Part shown: piece by piece, positions 9,804 through 18,970 of the stretch
Position numbering within the stretch: the stretch's first letter is position 1
Layout: each line of letters opens with the position of its first letter
Assembly: GCA_017481495.1 (NCBI GenBank)
Contig: JAFUPC010000059.1
Span: 1-64,000, forward strand
From: Clostridia bacterium
GTDB lineage: Bacteria; Bacillota; Clostridia; Oscillospirales; CAG-272
Reading direction: 5' to 3'
DNA length: 64,000 bases
Notes under the pieces: model-generated
The model's input: the letters and a program-made list of their open reading frames with translations, nothing else
The model's database searches: none
What the model was told of the DNA's origin: nothing
Translations under genes and position numbers: made by a program

Positions 9804-9895
9804 GTTTTTTTGGAGAAAATTTCCCTAAAATCCCGTATTTTTCCATGAAACGGCAGTCTGCACAAATTTGTTCAAATTTGTTTACAATTCAGACA

Positions 9896-9924
9896 TTTAC
9901 AACAACTGTTGATTATGGTAAAAT
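9896..9924 (+). promoter_or_regulatory. promoter of the SLH-like protein operon
   Basis: TTTACA (9896-9901), 17-base spacer, TAAAAT (9919-9924), 40 bases before the first SLH-like gene. It is divergent from the PotD-like operon promoter. Confidence 0.72.
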
Positions 9925-9964
9925 AGACATATGAGAAATTTTATCGAAAGAAAGGATTCTTTTT

Positions 9965-11584
9965 ATGAAAAAACTGCTTACGACATCTGTGATGCTTTGC
10001 CTTCTGTGTGCATCTCTTGCATTTTCTGCAAGTGCCGTTGATACTGCTGATGCCGCCGATACCGTAGCGGGTGAGGGCGATTACGCTGTCATGCCGATTG
10101 CAGACGGGGAAGACCTGCTGATTTCCCCGAATCCGTCGGCAGATGCTTCGATCGGCATCATCGGCGGCGCGGACGGGCCGACTGCGGTGATCGTATCGGA
10201 CGGTGTGGAGGCAGAACGCATTCCGCTGAACTTTGAGGGCATCGCGGCAGAGCTTGGCACTGTCGGCATCCTGCGCGGCGACGGAACGAGCTTCAATCTG
10301 GAACAGGTTCCCGACCGCATGCAGGCGTGTGTCATGGTCGTGCGGATGCGCGGCGAGGAAGCGGCGGCGCTGGCGGCATATGAAGCCGGAGAAATTACCT
10401 GTCCGTTTACAGACATCACTGATGATCTGGGCTGGGCAAAGCCGTATCTCGCATGGCTGTATGAAAAGAAGATCACGCTCGGAGTTGGCGACGGCAAGTT
10501 CGGCAACAGCGAATGCACGCCGCAGATGTATACGACGTTCATGCTCCGTGCGCTCGGTTATGCGGATGTTGTCGGAGAGGGCGAAGCCGCAGACTTCTCC
10601 TTTGACAGTGCGCTGGAATTTGCAAAGGAAAAGAATCTCTGGGACGATACGCTTGCCGCCGAGACGTTCAACCGCGGCACGATGTCCGCCATTACATACC
10701 AGACCCTCACCGCCGCACCGAAGACCGATGCGGAATCCGCTCCTGCGACCCTCCTGGAAGCACTCGTGAATACCGGTGCGATCGATGCCGGTGCGGCACA
10801 GCCGATTCTTGATAAGACTGCAGCGGCAGACCGCGCACAGGCACTGTACGATGCGTATCTTGCCAAGACCGGAAACGGAACTGCCATCGCGGCGGACATT
10901 GCGCTCTCGATGTCCTCGGTATACGTTGATTCTGACGGCGCGGAGGATACGACCTATCTCAATGTGGAGATGAATTACGCGGTCAGCGGCGAAAAAGAAC
11001 CGACTGCAATGGCTGTGGAGGGAACCGTTTCCACGGTTGAGAACGGCGTGGCGGTCAGCATTCCGCTCGGAATGTGGATTTCCGACGGCATTCTCTATCT
11101 TGACATGATGGGCGAAAAGGTGTATATGGATGCTTCGTCCGTGTCGGAGATGACTGGAACCTCCCTTATGGGCGGAACCGCGCTTGTGCCGTATTATATG
11201 TACACCGATGTCACCATTACGGAAGAAAACGGTATGACCTATGTCACCTACGACTTAACAGATCTGATGCTCTCGTATCTTACGGATATGTCCGGATATG
11301 AGATCGGTGAGGATGTACTCGAATGGGTCCGGGTCCCCTCCGTCGTTGCGAGCATCGCATACGATGCAAACGGCATGATCTCCGACTTGTATTTCGGGAT
11401 GTATCAGTATCTCCACGCATCCTACGATGAACTCGGAGAGATCTGCTATACCACCGAGACCGCGCTTGATGTAACGGTTTCCGGCATTCTGACGGGGGAC
11501 GATGTTGTGATCGTTTATCCGGATTTTGCGGAATTCAAACCGGCAGAAACTACCGGTATTCCGGATGAAACGGTACTTGCATAA
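9965..11584 (+). CDS. exported SLH-like protein carrying a [10 protein letters not shown] motif, 539 aa
   Basis: A signal peptide (residues 1-24, cleaving near SASA-VDT) leads an exported protein. Residues about 80-260 resemble S-layer-homology repeats: LGTVGILRGDGTSFNLEQVPDR, then KPYLAWLYEKKITLGVGDGKFG. The C-terminal half (about 310-530) is predicted beta-rich and was not recognised. Before the SLH-like part sits [14 protein letters not shown] (residues about 60-73), otherwise a hallmark of the beta subunit of Na+-translocating decarboxylases. There is no sortase motif or lipobox, so attachment through the SLH-like repeats is plausible. A 467-residue paralogue follows after 69 bases. Confidence 0.8.
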   Translation: MKKLLTTSVMLCLLCASLAFSASAVDTADAADTVAGEGDYAVMPIADGEDLLISPNPSADASIGIIGGADGPTAVIVSDGVEAERIPLNFEGIAAELGTVGILRGDGTSFNLEQVPDRMQACVMVVRMRGEEAAALAAYEAGEITCPFTDITDDLGWAKPYLAWLYEKKITLGVGDGKFGNSECTPQMYTTFMLRALGYADVVGEGEAADFSFDSALEFAKEKNLWDDTLAAETFNRGTMSAITYQTLTAAPKTDAESAPATLLEALVNTGAIDAGAAQPILDKTAAADRAQALYDAYLAKTGNGTAIAADIALSMSSVYVDSDGAEDTTYLNVEMNYAVSGEKEPTAMAVEGTVSTVENGVAVSIPLGMWISDGILYLDMMGEKVYMDASSVSEMTGTSLMGGTALVPYYMYTDVTITEENGMTYVTYDLTDLMLSYLTDMSGYEIGEDVLEWVRVPSVVASIAYDANGMISDLYFGMYQYLHASYDELGEICYTTETALDVTVSGILTGDDVVIVYPDFAEFKPAETTGIPDETVLA

Positions 11585-11653
11585 AACAGCATTGTCAGAA
11601 ATTATCATTTCCGGAAATTATCATTTATATCTATATCAAAGGAAGCATAAACA

Positions 11654-13057
11654 ATGAAACAAAAAAAACTTCTCTCTACACTTCTCTGCACCCTTGCGGC
11701 GGCAGTCTGCACGGCAGTTCCCGCTTATGCGGACGACAGCGGCAATACCGTTTCCGACCATTCCTATGACGGTGTCGCAAAGGAACTTTACAACATCGGC
11801 ATTCTGCGGGGCGACGGAACGAGCTTCAATCTGGAACAGGTTCCCGACCGCATCCAGGCGTGTGTCATGGTCGTGCGGATGCGCGGGGAAGAGGAAGCGG
11901 CGCTTGCCGCCTATGAAGCCGGGGAGATCACCTGCCCGTTTACGGACATCACGGATGCGCAGGAATGGGCAAAGCCGTATCTCGCATGGCTCTACGAAAA
12001 GAAGATCACCCTCGGCACGGGCGATGGAAAATTCGGCAACGCCGTCTGCACGCCGCAGATGTACACGACATTCATGCTCCGCGCGCTCGGCTATGTTGAC
12101 ACGGGTGACACCGGAACGGTGCTCGACTTTACCTTTGCCGATGCGCTTGCGTTTGCAGAAGAAAAGGCACTCTGGGACGATACGTTGGCCGCTGAGGATT
12201 TCACCCGCGGCATCATGGCAGCGGTGACGTATCAGACCCTTGCCGCCGATACGAAAGCGACGGATTTTTCGCTTCTGGAAACCCTTGTGCTGTCGGGTGC
12301 GGTGGATGCAAATGCCGCACAGCCGATTCTTCTGAAAGCCGATGCGCTGGATGAAGCGCGGGGCATTCTTGCGGAACTTTCTGCCGGTACGACGTCCTGT
12401 GAAAAGACCCTTGTCACCGCGCGGACGGAAATGAACATCGTCTCCACCGGAATCGTGACGGATGACGTCATCACGGAGACCATCGTGCTGAACACCGAAA
12501 CCGCCTGCGACGGTACCGGTGCGGCGATGACCGGAACGCTGACCCTGGACGGCGAGGACTGGGGAACGATGGGCATCTGGTACAAGGACGGCACGGTCTA
12601 CACGGAGCTGTTTGACGAAAAGACAAAGGCGGCAGGATCAATTTCCGATGTCCTCTTGTTTGACCTGTCCGGGGTGACGGTTCCCGCGTACTACGCGGTC
12701 GATGCGGTCAGCGGCAGTGACGGCGTGTCGGTGGTGCGCACGGCGGACGGCGGTATGGTGCTGACCTGTGCGGTCTCGGACTGGCTTCTGCCGATGATGG
12801 AGAATGTCTTCGGCGCGGATGCGGGAATGTATGGAACCGAGGTTTCCCGTTCCTGTGACAATGAAATGACCATCACCTTTGCCGCTGACGGAATGGTGAC
12901 GTCGGTACGGTTTACCGGCATCCTGCTCCATGTCTGGGATTTCGGCGAGCAGGGAAAATATACCCAGCAGTATACCCTGTACTGCGACCTGACCCTTTCC
13001 GCGACCGGTGACGATGTCATCGTGACTTATCCCGATCTGACAGGCTTTGCGGGATGA
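11654..13057 (+). CDS. exported SLH-like protein, paralogue of the upstream gene, 467 aa
   Basis: A signal peptide (AAAVCTAVPAYA, cleavage near residue 26) is followed by the same SLH-like block as the upstream protein: YNIGILRGDGTSFNLEQVPDR, then ITCPFTDITDAQEWAKPYLA. A beta-rich C-terminal region occupies about residues 235-465. The [10 protein letters not shown] insertion of the paralogue is absent. Over roughly 75 bases the DNA of the SLH core is almost identical between the two genes, although the C-terminal halves have diverged. Its TGA overlaps the ATG of the next gene. Function unknown; a cell-surface role is inferred. Confidence 0.8.
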   Translation: MKQKKLLSTLLCTLAAAVCTAVPAYADDSGNTVSDHSYDGVAKELYNIGILRGDGTSFNLEQVPDRIQACVMVVRMRGEEEAALAAYEAGEITCPFTDITDAQEWAKPYLAWLYEKKITLGTGDGKFGNAVCTPQMYTTFMLRALGYVDTGDTGTVLDFTFADALAFAEEKALWDDTLAAEDFTRGIMAAVTYQTLAADTKATDFSLLETLVLSGAVDANAAQPILLKADALDEARGILAELSAGTTSCEKTLVTARTEMNIVSTGIVTDDVITETIVLNTETACDGTGAAMTGTLTLDGEDWGTMGIWYKDGTVYTELFDEKTKAAGSISDVLLFDLSGVTVPAYYAVDAVSGSDGVSVVRTADGGMVLTCAVSDWLLPMMENVFGADAGMYGTEVSRSCDNEMTITFAADGMVTSVRFTGILLHVWDFGEQGKYTQQYTLYCDLTLSATGDDVIVTYPDLTGFAG

Positions 13058-14616
13058 CGGAAAAACAGATCCGCATCTCTGTTCCCTCCGCCCGGGACGG
13101 CGGACCTGCCAGGGGAACGAAACTGTCCGATTACCTTGCTGCCGCGGGATACCCCCTGAATGCGCCGTGCGGCGGCAGAGGGGTCTGCGGAAAGTGCCGC
13201 ATTACCCTGACAGGCGGGACACTTCTGTGTTCCGGTACCTCCAATAACATGGGACACGACTGCGTGTCGGCACCCGCATCGTTCTTGTCCTGCCGGGTTT
13301 ATCTGACGGGAGAAGAAACGGAAATTCTGCTCCCCGAAAACACGGGCGGCGGTCTGACGGGATTTTCGGCGGAAGCACCGTCCGGTGCGGAGAAAAATAC
13401 AGAAACAGCGGACGAAAACGCAGTTTCCGCACCCCGTTTTCTTGCCCTTGACGTCGGAACGACCACCCTTGCAATGGTGCTTGCGGACGGAGATGGTCAT
13501 GTCCGTTCCTCCTGTGCCCGCCTGAATCCCCAGCAGAGCTTCGGTGCGGATGTGATGACCCGTATCGGATGTGTCATGCGGGATGAAACAACGCTCGGAA
13601 TGATGCAGGCGGGGCTGCTTTCCGCTGTGAGGGATATGGCGGAAACGCTTCTGCGTGATGCCGCTGTGACCGCTGTTTCCGCAATGGCGGTTGCGGGGAA
13701 CACGACGATGCTCCATCTCTTTGCCGGGATTTCGCCTGCGGGCATGGGGGCGTATCCGTTTACGCCTGTATTTTTGGAAGAACGCATCCTTTCCGGGGCG
13801 GAACTCGGTCTGCCGGCGGAAAACGTGATCCTTCTGCCGTCCGCGGATGCGTTCATCGGCGGGGACATCACGGCGGGTGCCGCGGCATCCGGTCTGATGG
13901 CGGAAACGGGCAGTACGCTGTTTGTCGATATCGGTACCAATGGCGAGATGCTCCTCTTGCACAACGGCGTTCTGCTTGCCGCATCCACGGCGGCGGGACC
14001 GGCATTGGAGGGCGCGGGAATATCCACCGGCGTCGGCGGAATCGCGGGGGCGGTCTGTGCAGTCAGCCGGAGCGGACGCAGCGGGATTTCTATCCGTACC
14101 ATCGGGGACAGACCGCCAGTCGGCATCTGCGGAAGCGGACTGATTGACCTTATCGCCGTTCTGCTCGATATGGGCATCATCGACGAGACCGGTGCAATGG
14201 AGGAAGATGCGTATGTTTATGCGCACACGGAGGACGGCGCGCCGCTTGCGCTGAACGGGGAAGATGTCCGTGCGTTCCAGCTTGCCAAAAGCGCCATCCG
14301 TGCCGGAATGGAAGCGCTGTGTGACCGTGCCGGGATCGAAAGTGAACACCTGTCCCGCATTCTTCTCGCGGGCGGACTGGGATATTATATGAATGTCGCA
14401 TCTGCGGTCCGCGTCGGACTTCTGCCCTGTGTGCCGCTTTCCCGCATCCGGAGTGTCGGAAACACCGCGCTTGGCGGTGCGCTTCTCCGTTTGACCGATG
14501 AAAATGCCGGTGCGCAGATGAGAGGGATCGCAGAGAGGTGCGAAACGGTGGAGCTGAATTCCTCGCCGGTGTTCACGGAGCAGTTCATGGAACAGATGAT
14601 GTTTCCGGAACAGTAA
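13054..14616 (+). CDS. [2Fe-2S]/ASKHA ATPase, RACE-type reductive activator of corrinoid proteins
   Basis: This 520-residue protein combines an N-terminal ferredoxin-like domain with a large ATPase domain (DUF4445). The ferredoxin part has Cx5CxxC in NAPCGGRGVCGKC near residue 38, plus later cysteines. The ATPase motifs are LALDVGTTTLAMVL, FVDIGTNGEM, GICGSGLIDLI and ILLAGGLGYYMNV. Relatives use ATP hydrolysis to reduce Co(II) corrinoid proteins to the active Co(I) state. They are usually somewhat longer (about 550-650). Translation is coupled to the SLH-like gene by an ATGA overlap. No corrinoid protein or methyltransferase is nearby, so its partner is unknown. Confidence 0.85.
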   Translation: MTEKQIRISVPSARDGGPARGTKLSDYLAAAGYPLNAPCGGRGVCGKCRITLTGGTLLCSGTSNNMGHDCVSAPASFLSCRVYLTGEETEILLPENTGGGLTGFSAEAPSGAEKNTETADENAVSAPRFLALDVGTTTLAMVLADGDGHVRSSCARLNPQQSFGADVMTRIGCVMRDETTLGMMQAGLLSAVRDMAETLLRDAAVTAVSAMAVAGNTTMLHLFAGISPAGMGAYPFTPVFLEERILSGAELGLPAENVILLPSADAFIGGDITAGAAASGLMAETGSTLFVDIGTNGEMLLLHNGVLLAASTAAGPALEGAGISTGVGGIAGAVCAVSRSGRSGISIRTIGDRPPVGICGSGLIDLIAVLLDMGIIDETGAMEEDAYVYAHTEDGAPLALNGEDVRAFQLAKSAIRAGMEALCDRAGIESEHLSRILLAGGLGYYMNVASAVRVGLLPCVPLSRIRSVGNTALGGALLRLTDENAGAQMRGIAERCETVELNSSPVFTEQFMEQMMFPEQ

Positions 14617-14644
14617 CGGTTTCTCAAACGAATATGAAAATAAA

Positions 14645-14686
14645 ACGGGTGTGCTCCGGTATTCATAGGGCATACCCGTGTTTTTG
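14645..14686 (+). terminator. intrinsic terminator after the corrinoid-activator gene
   Basis: ACGGGTGTGC (14645-14654) pairs with GCATACCCGT (14670-14679, one wobble), then GTTTTTG. The rest of the 325-base gap up to 14941 is AT-rich and holds only the BMP promoter. Confidence 0.75.
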
Positions 14687-14866
14687 TTTCCTTTGACAGA
14701 CGGATGTCTTCTTCCTATTAAATTACGCAGTATTTTACGGAAATCCGGCGAAAATTTTAAGAAATGATACCGATAATTTTTTAGGGACGGCGCGGAATTT
14801 TCAGAAAATGGACACAATTCACAAAAAAACGTAAAGATTCTGTGAAGAATTGCTGAAATTTGTCGG

Positions 14867-14895
14867 TTGCTTTTTTCGCCGGAAATGTGTATAAT
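14867..14895 (+). promoter_or_regulatory. promoter of the BMP-type ABC importer operon
   Basis: TTGCTT (14867-14872), 17-base spacer, TATAAT (14890-14895), 46 bases upstream of the lipoprotein ATG, with a clear AAAGGAG ribosome binding site. Confidence 0.78.
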
Positions 14896-14941
14896 ATTGG
14901 TATCGCAAAATCCCAATTTTTATAAAGGAGTGTTTTTTCCT

Positions 14942-16168
14942 ATGAAAAAGCTGTTATCCCTGATTCTCGCGGCCGCGATGCTCGTGACCCTGGGACTCGC
15001 CTGTGTCTCCTGCGGTTCCTCTGACTCCGTCAGCGGTGACTTCAAGGTCGGTGCGATCCTCATCGGCGACGACAACGAAGGCTACACCTACGCGCACATC
15101 CTCGGTCTGAAGGAAGCTGCAAAGGCGTGCGGCATGAGCGACGATCAGCTCATCCTCAAGTATTCGGTTCCCGAAGACGAAAAATGTTATGATGCTGCCA
15201 TTGACCTGGTGGAGCAGGGCTGCAAGGTCGTGTTCTCCAACTCTTACGGTCATCAGACCCACATGAAGCAGGCGGCGCAGGAATATCCTGATGTCACGTT
15301 TGTTTCCATGACCGGTGACCTGGCGGCTACCTCCGGTCTTTCCAACTACAAGAACGCATTCACCGGCGTTTACCAGTCCCGTTACGTTGCAGGTGTCGTT
15401 GCCGGCATGAAGCTCGCTGAGCTCGTCGCAGACGGCAAGCTGACCGATGCAAACTACGACGGCAAAAACATCAAGCTTGGCTACGTCGGCGCATATCCGT
15501 ATGCAGAAGTCGTTTCCGGCTACACCGCATACTATCTCGGTGTCAAGTCCATCGTTGAGAATGTCACGATGAAGGTCACCTACACCAACTCCTGGTTTGA
15601 CATCACCGCAGAAGGCACCGTTGCGGAAGCACTTGCCGCTGACGGCTGTGTCATCATTTCCCAGCACGCAGACTCCACCGGTGCGCCTGCCGCTATCCAG
15701 GCACTGCAGGACAAGGGTCAGACCGTTTACTCCGTCGGCTACAACGTTGATATGCTCTCTGTTGCACCGACCGCAGCACTGACCTCCGCTTCCAACAACT
15801 GGAGCGTTTACTACACCTACGCATTCAAGGCTGCTGCTGCCGGCGAAGACATCCTCACCAACTGGTCCGAGGGTTATGAGACCGATGCTGTCGCCATCAC
15901 CGCTCTGGGCGAATCCTGTGCAGCAGGTACCCAGGAAAAGGTCGATGAGGTCGTTGCGGCTCTGAAAGATGGTTCTCTCCATGTCTTCGACACCTCCAAG
16001 TTCACCGTCGGCGGTCAGACGCTGAATGAATATCTTGCAGACGTAGACGGCGACTTTGTCGGCGAAACCAACGCCATCTGGGAAGGCTACTTCCACGAGT
16101 CCGAGCTCCGCTCCGCTCCGTATTTCGATATCCGCATCGACGGTATTGTCGAAACCAACAACAATTGA
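14942..16168 (+). CDS. BMP-family ABC transporter substrate-binding lipoprotein
   Basis: This 408-residue lipoprotein has a signal peptide and lipobox CVSC (Cys near residue 23). The mature protein shows the BMP/PnrA fold: FKVGAILIGDDNEGYTYAHI, VFSNSYGHQTHMKQAAQEYP, YVAGVVAGMKLAEL, ISQHADSTGAPAAIQAL. The family binds purine nucleosides or related compounds. The ATG at 14942 is chosen over an earlier in-frame codon because the ribosome binding site and signal peptide start here. An ATPase and two permeases follow, completing the importer. Strong operon position and codon usage suggest high expression. Confidence 0.94.
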   Translation: MKKLLSLILAAAMLVTLGLACVSCGSSDSVSGDFKVGAILIGDDNEGYTYAHILGLKEAAKACGMSDDQLILKYSVPEDEKCYDAAIDLVEQGCKVVFSNSYGHQTHMKQAAQEYPDVTFVSMTGDLAATSGLSNYKNAFTGVYQSRYVAGVVAGMKLAELVADGKLTDANYDGKNIKLGYVGAYPYAEVVSGYTAYYLGVKSIVENVTMKVTYTNSWFDITAEGTVAEALAADGCVIISQHADSTGAPAAIQALQDKGQTVYSVGYNVDMLSVAPTAALTSASNNWSVYYTYAFKAAAAGEDILTNWSEGYETDAVAITALGESCAAGTQEKVDEVVAALKDGSLHVFDTSKFTVGGQTLNEYLADVDGDFVGETNAIWEGYFHESELRSAPYFDIRIDGIVETNNN

Positions 16169-16300
16169 TTCATTGTACAAAACAGGAAGGAAAGCTGTCA
16201 CACGCAAACGGGCGGCTTTCCTGTTCCTGTTTTCATATGGGTTCCCACAGCGGCATGACGCCGGGGAACCGTTTTGGAAAACTTTCAAGGAAACGAAAGG

Positions 16301-17875
16301 ATGATGATTTTGACAAATCCGCAGACAGAGAATGCAGATGCGCGCCGCACGGCGGGCAGTGTCAGCGCCATTGAAATGCGGGGGGTCACAAAGACCTTCG
16401 GCGAGGTGATCGCCAACAACAACGTAAATCTCGATATCCGTTACGGAGAGGTACTGTCGCTGCTCGGCGAAAACGGTTCGGGCAAAACCACACTGATGAA
16501 TATGTTGTCCGGAATCTATTTTCCGGATGCGGGTGAGATTCTGGTCGGCGGGAAGCCTGTCACCATCCGGTCTCCCAAGGATGCGTTTGAACTGGGGATC
16601 GGTATGATCCATCAGCATTTCAAGCTGGTCGATGTCTTCACGGCGGCGGAGAACATCGTTCTCGGCTTGAAAGAAGAAGGCCGTTACGACAAAAAGGAAG
16701 TCGCACGGCGCGTGCGTGAGATCTGCGCAAAATACGGCTTTGACATCGACCCGGATCAGAAGGTCTACACGATGACCGTTTCGCAGAAGCAGACCCTGGA
16801 AATCGTAAAAGTCCTCTACCGCGGCGCGGAAATTCTGATCCTGGACGAGCCGACCGCCGTTCTGACACTGCAGGAGACCGAAAAGCTGTTTTCTGTCATC
16901 CGCAATATGCGCGCGGACGGAAAAGCGGTCGTCATCATCACCCATAAACTGAACGAAGTGCTGGCGGTTTCCGACCGTGTGTCGATTCTGCGCCACGGCG
17001 AATACATCGACACCGTAAATACCAAGGATGCGACCGAGGAAAGTCTGACGGAAATGATGGTCGGCAAAAAAGTGGAGCTGAACATCGCACGCGATGACAT
17101 TCCCGACAAGAAAAAGCGGCTTTCCGTGGAACACCTGTCGGTCACAAGTCCGGAGGGCGTCAAAATCCTGGACGATATTTCCTTTGAAGCATATTCCGGT
17201 GAGATTCTCGGCATTGCGGGCATTTCCGGATGCGGGCAGAAGGAACTTCTGGAATCCATTGCAGGGCTTCAGAAGACCGAGGACGGCGCATCCGTTGTTT
17301 ACAGCGACCCGGAAGATGAGCAGGACAAGCAGCTCATCGGTACCAATCCGAAGCAGATACGCAAGCTTGGCATTCACCTGTCGTTCGTGCCTGAAGACCG
17401 TCTCGGCATGGGTCTGGTCGGTTCCATGGGCATGACGGACAATATGATGCTGAAAAACTACTCCGACGGCAAGTCCCTGTTCCTTGACCGGAAACAGCCG
17501 AAAGAGCTCGCGGAACGCATCCTGAAAGAACTGGAGGTCGTCACGCCCGGCATCAACACCCCGGTACGCAGACTGTCCGGCGGCAACGTGCAGAAAGTGC
17601 TTGTCGGCCGGGAAATCGCGGCGGCACCGACGGTCCTCATGACCGCATATGCCGTGCGTGGCCTGGACATCAACACCTCCTATACCATATACAATCTTCT
17701 GAACGAGCAGAAAAAGTCCGGGGTCGCTGTCATTTATGTCGGCGAAGACCTTGATGTCCTGCTCGAGCTGTGCGACCGGATCATGGTTCTCTGCGGCGGA
17801 AAAATCACCGGTATTGTGGACGGCAGAACCGCCCGAAAAGAAGAAGTCGGCGCTCTGATGGTCAAAAAAGTGTAA
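16301..17875 (+). CDS. BMP/nucleoside ABC importer, tandem ATP-binding protein
   Basis: About 524 residues with two ABC domains. The first has Walker A LLGENGSGKTT, a family-type signature MTVSQKQTLEIVKVLYRG and Walker B ILILDEPTAVL. The second begins near GEILGIAGISGCGQKE and has signature RLSGGNVQK. Its Walker B region reads LMTAYAVRGLDIN, lacking the acidic DEPT-like core and the QPT of close relatives, so the second site is probably non-hydrolytic. The ATG at 16301 sits at the ribosome binding site; an in-frame TTG lies at 16274. The protein energises nucleoside import. Confidence 0.92.
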   Translation: MMILTNPQTENADARRTAGSVSAIEMRGVTKTFGEVIANNNVNLDIRYGEVLSLLGENGSGKTTLMNMLSGIYFPDAGEILVGGKPVTIRSPKDAFELGIGMIHQHFKLVDVFTAAENIVLGLKEEGRYDKKEVARRVREICAKYGFDIDPDQKVYTMTVSQKQTLEIVKVLYRGAEILILDEPTAVLTLQETEKLFSVIRNMRADGKAVVIITHKLNEVLAVSDRVSILRHGEYIDTVNTKDATEESLTEMMVGKKVELNIARDDIPDKKKRLSVEHLSVTSPEGVKILDDISFEAYSGEILGIAGISGCGQKELLESIAGLQKTEDGASVVYSDPEDEQDKQLIGTNPKQIRKLGIHLSFVPEDRLGMGLVGSMGMTDNMMLKNYSDGKSLFLDRKQPKELAERILKELEVVTPGINTPVRRLSGGNVQKVLVGREIAAAPTVLMTAYAVRGLDINTSYTIYNLLNEQKKSGVAVIYVGEDLDVLLELCDRIMVLCGGKITGIVDGRTARKEEVGALMVKKV

Positions 17876-17896
17876 AGAAAGGAGCGGAAATACCAT

Positions 17897-18970
17897 ATGT
17901 TATCCAACACCCAATCCCACGGTAAAGAACCGTTCGTTCGCATGGTCAAGCGGGACGGCGTTCCGGCGAAAAAGGCGTGGGGCATCCGCCTCATCGGTCT
18001 TCTGCTGGCACTCGTTGTCTGCGCGGTTCTCATTTTTGCCATCACGAAGCTGAATCCGCTCAAGGTCTATACCACCATGTTCCAGGGCGCGTTCGGCACG
18101 ACACGCAGAAGCTGGCAGACCGTCCGTGAAGCGATGATGCTGCTCTGTGTCTCGCTCGGTCTGGCACCCGCATTCATGATGCGCTTCTGGAATATCGGCG
18201 CGGAGGGACAGATTCTGGTCGGCGGCGTTGCAACAGCCGGCTGTATGATCTATCTCGGCGACAAGCTGCCGTCCGTGCTTCTCTTTGCGGTCATGCTGAT
18301 CGCAAGCATTGCGGCGGGTGCGCTGTGGGGATTCGTTCCCGCATTCTTCAAGGCAAAATTCGGAACGAACGAGACCCTGTTTACCCTCATGATGAACTAC
18401 ATCGCCATTCAGTTGACCTCCTATTTTGTCGCGGTCTGGGAAAAGCCATACGGCTCCAACTCCGTCGGCATCATCAACGATGTAACAAACGCCGGCTGGT
18501 TCAAGCCGCTGTTCGGTCAGCAGTACGGATGGAACGTTGTTATCGTTCTGGTTCTGACGTTTGCCATGTATTTCTATCTCCGCTATTCCAAGCAGGGGTA
18601 CGAGATCAAGGTCGTCGGTGAGTCCGAAAACACCGCACGGTATGCCGGCATCAATGTCAAAAACGTCATCATCCGTACCATGATCATCTCCGGTGCTGTC
18701 TGCGGTCTGTCCGGCTTCCTTGCCGTTGCCGGTTCCAGCCACACCATTTCCGTTTCCACCGCGGGCGGCAGAGGCTTTACCGCGATCATCGTTGCATGGC
18801 TGTCGAAGTTCAATTCGTTCGTCATGATCCTGTTCTCTTTCCTGCTTGCCTTTCTCGAAAAAGGTGCGGCGGAGATCGCATCGAAGTTCAACTTAAACGA
18901 CTATGTCAGCGATATGATCGAGGGCATCATCCTGTTCTTTGTCCTCGGATCGGAATTTTTCATCAATTAA
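17897..18970 (+). CDS. BMP/nucleoside ABC importer permease 1, ended by an early TAA
   Basis: This 357-residue permease has about ten membrane segments. Family stretches include RFWNIGAEGQILVGGVATAG and FGTNETLFTLMMNYIAIQL. The visible product ends EFFIN at a TAA (18968-18970), where relatives continue with a tyrosine and a basic tail. The same frame continues for 29 sense codons (KLIFRKKTAPE...), then a TGA that overlaps the ATG of the next permease. The gene thus looks like a 387-residue permease with a Tyr-to-stop change near its end. The membrane core is intact, so function may be kept. Confidence 0.9.
   Translation: MLSNTQSHGKEPFVRMVKRDGVPAKKAWGIRLIGLLLALVVCAVLIFAITKLNPLKVYTTMFQGAFGTTRRSWQTVREAMMLLCVSLGLAPAFMMRFWNIGAEGQILVGGVATAGCMIYLGDKLPSVLLFAVMLIASIAAGALWGFVPAFFKAKFGTNETLFTLMMNYIAIQLTSYFVAVWEKPYGSNSVGIINDVTNAGWFKPLFGQQYGWNVVIVLVLTFAMYFYLRYSKQGYEIKVVGESENTARYAGINVKNVIIRTMIISGAVCGLSGFLAVAGSSHTISVSTAGGRGFTAIIVAWLSKFNSFVMILFSFLLAFLEKGAAEIASKFNLNDYVSDMIEGIILFFVLGSEFFIN

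Noticed and set aside
14954-17896. A 980-codon open frame antisense to the BMP lipoprotein and ATPase genes
   Set aside because: It mirrors two well-supported plus-strand genes; its translation is Cys/His/Asp-rich without domains, an effect of the strong codon bias of the sense genes.
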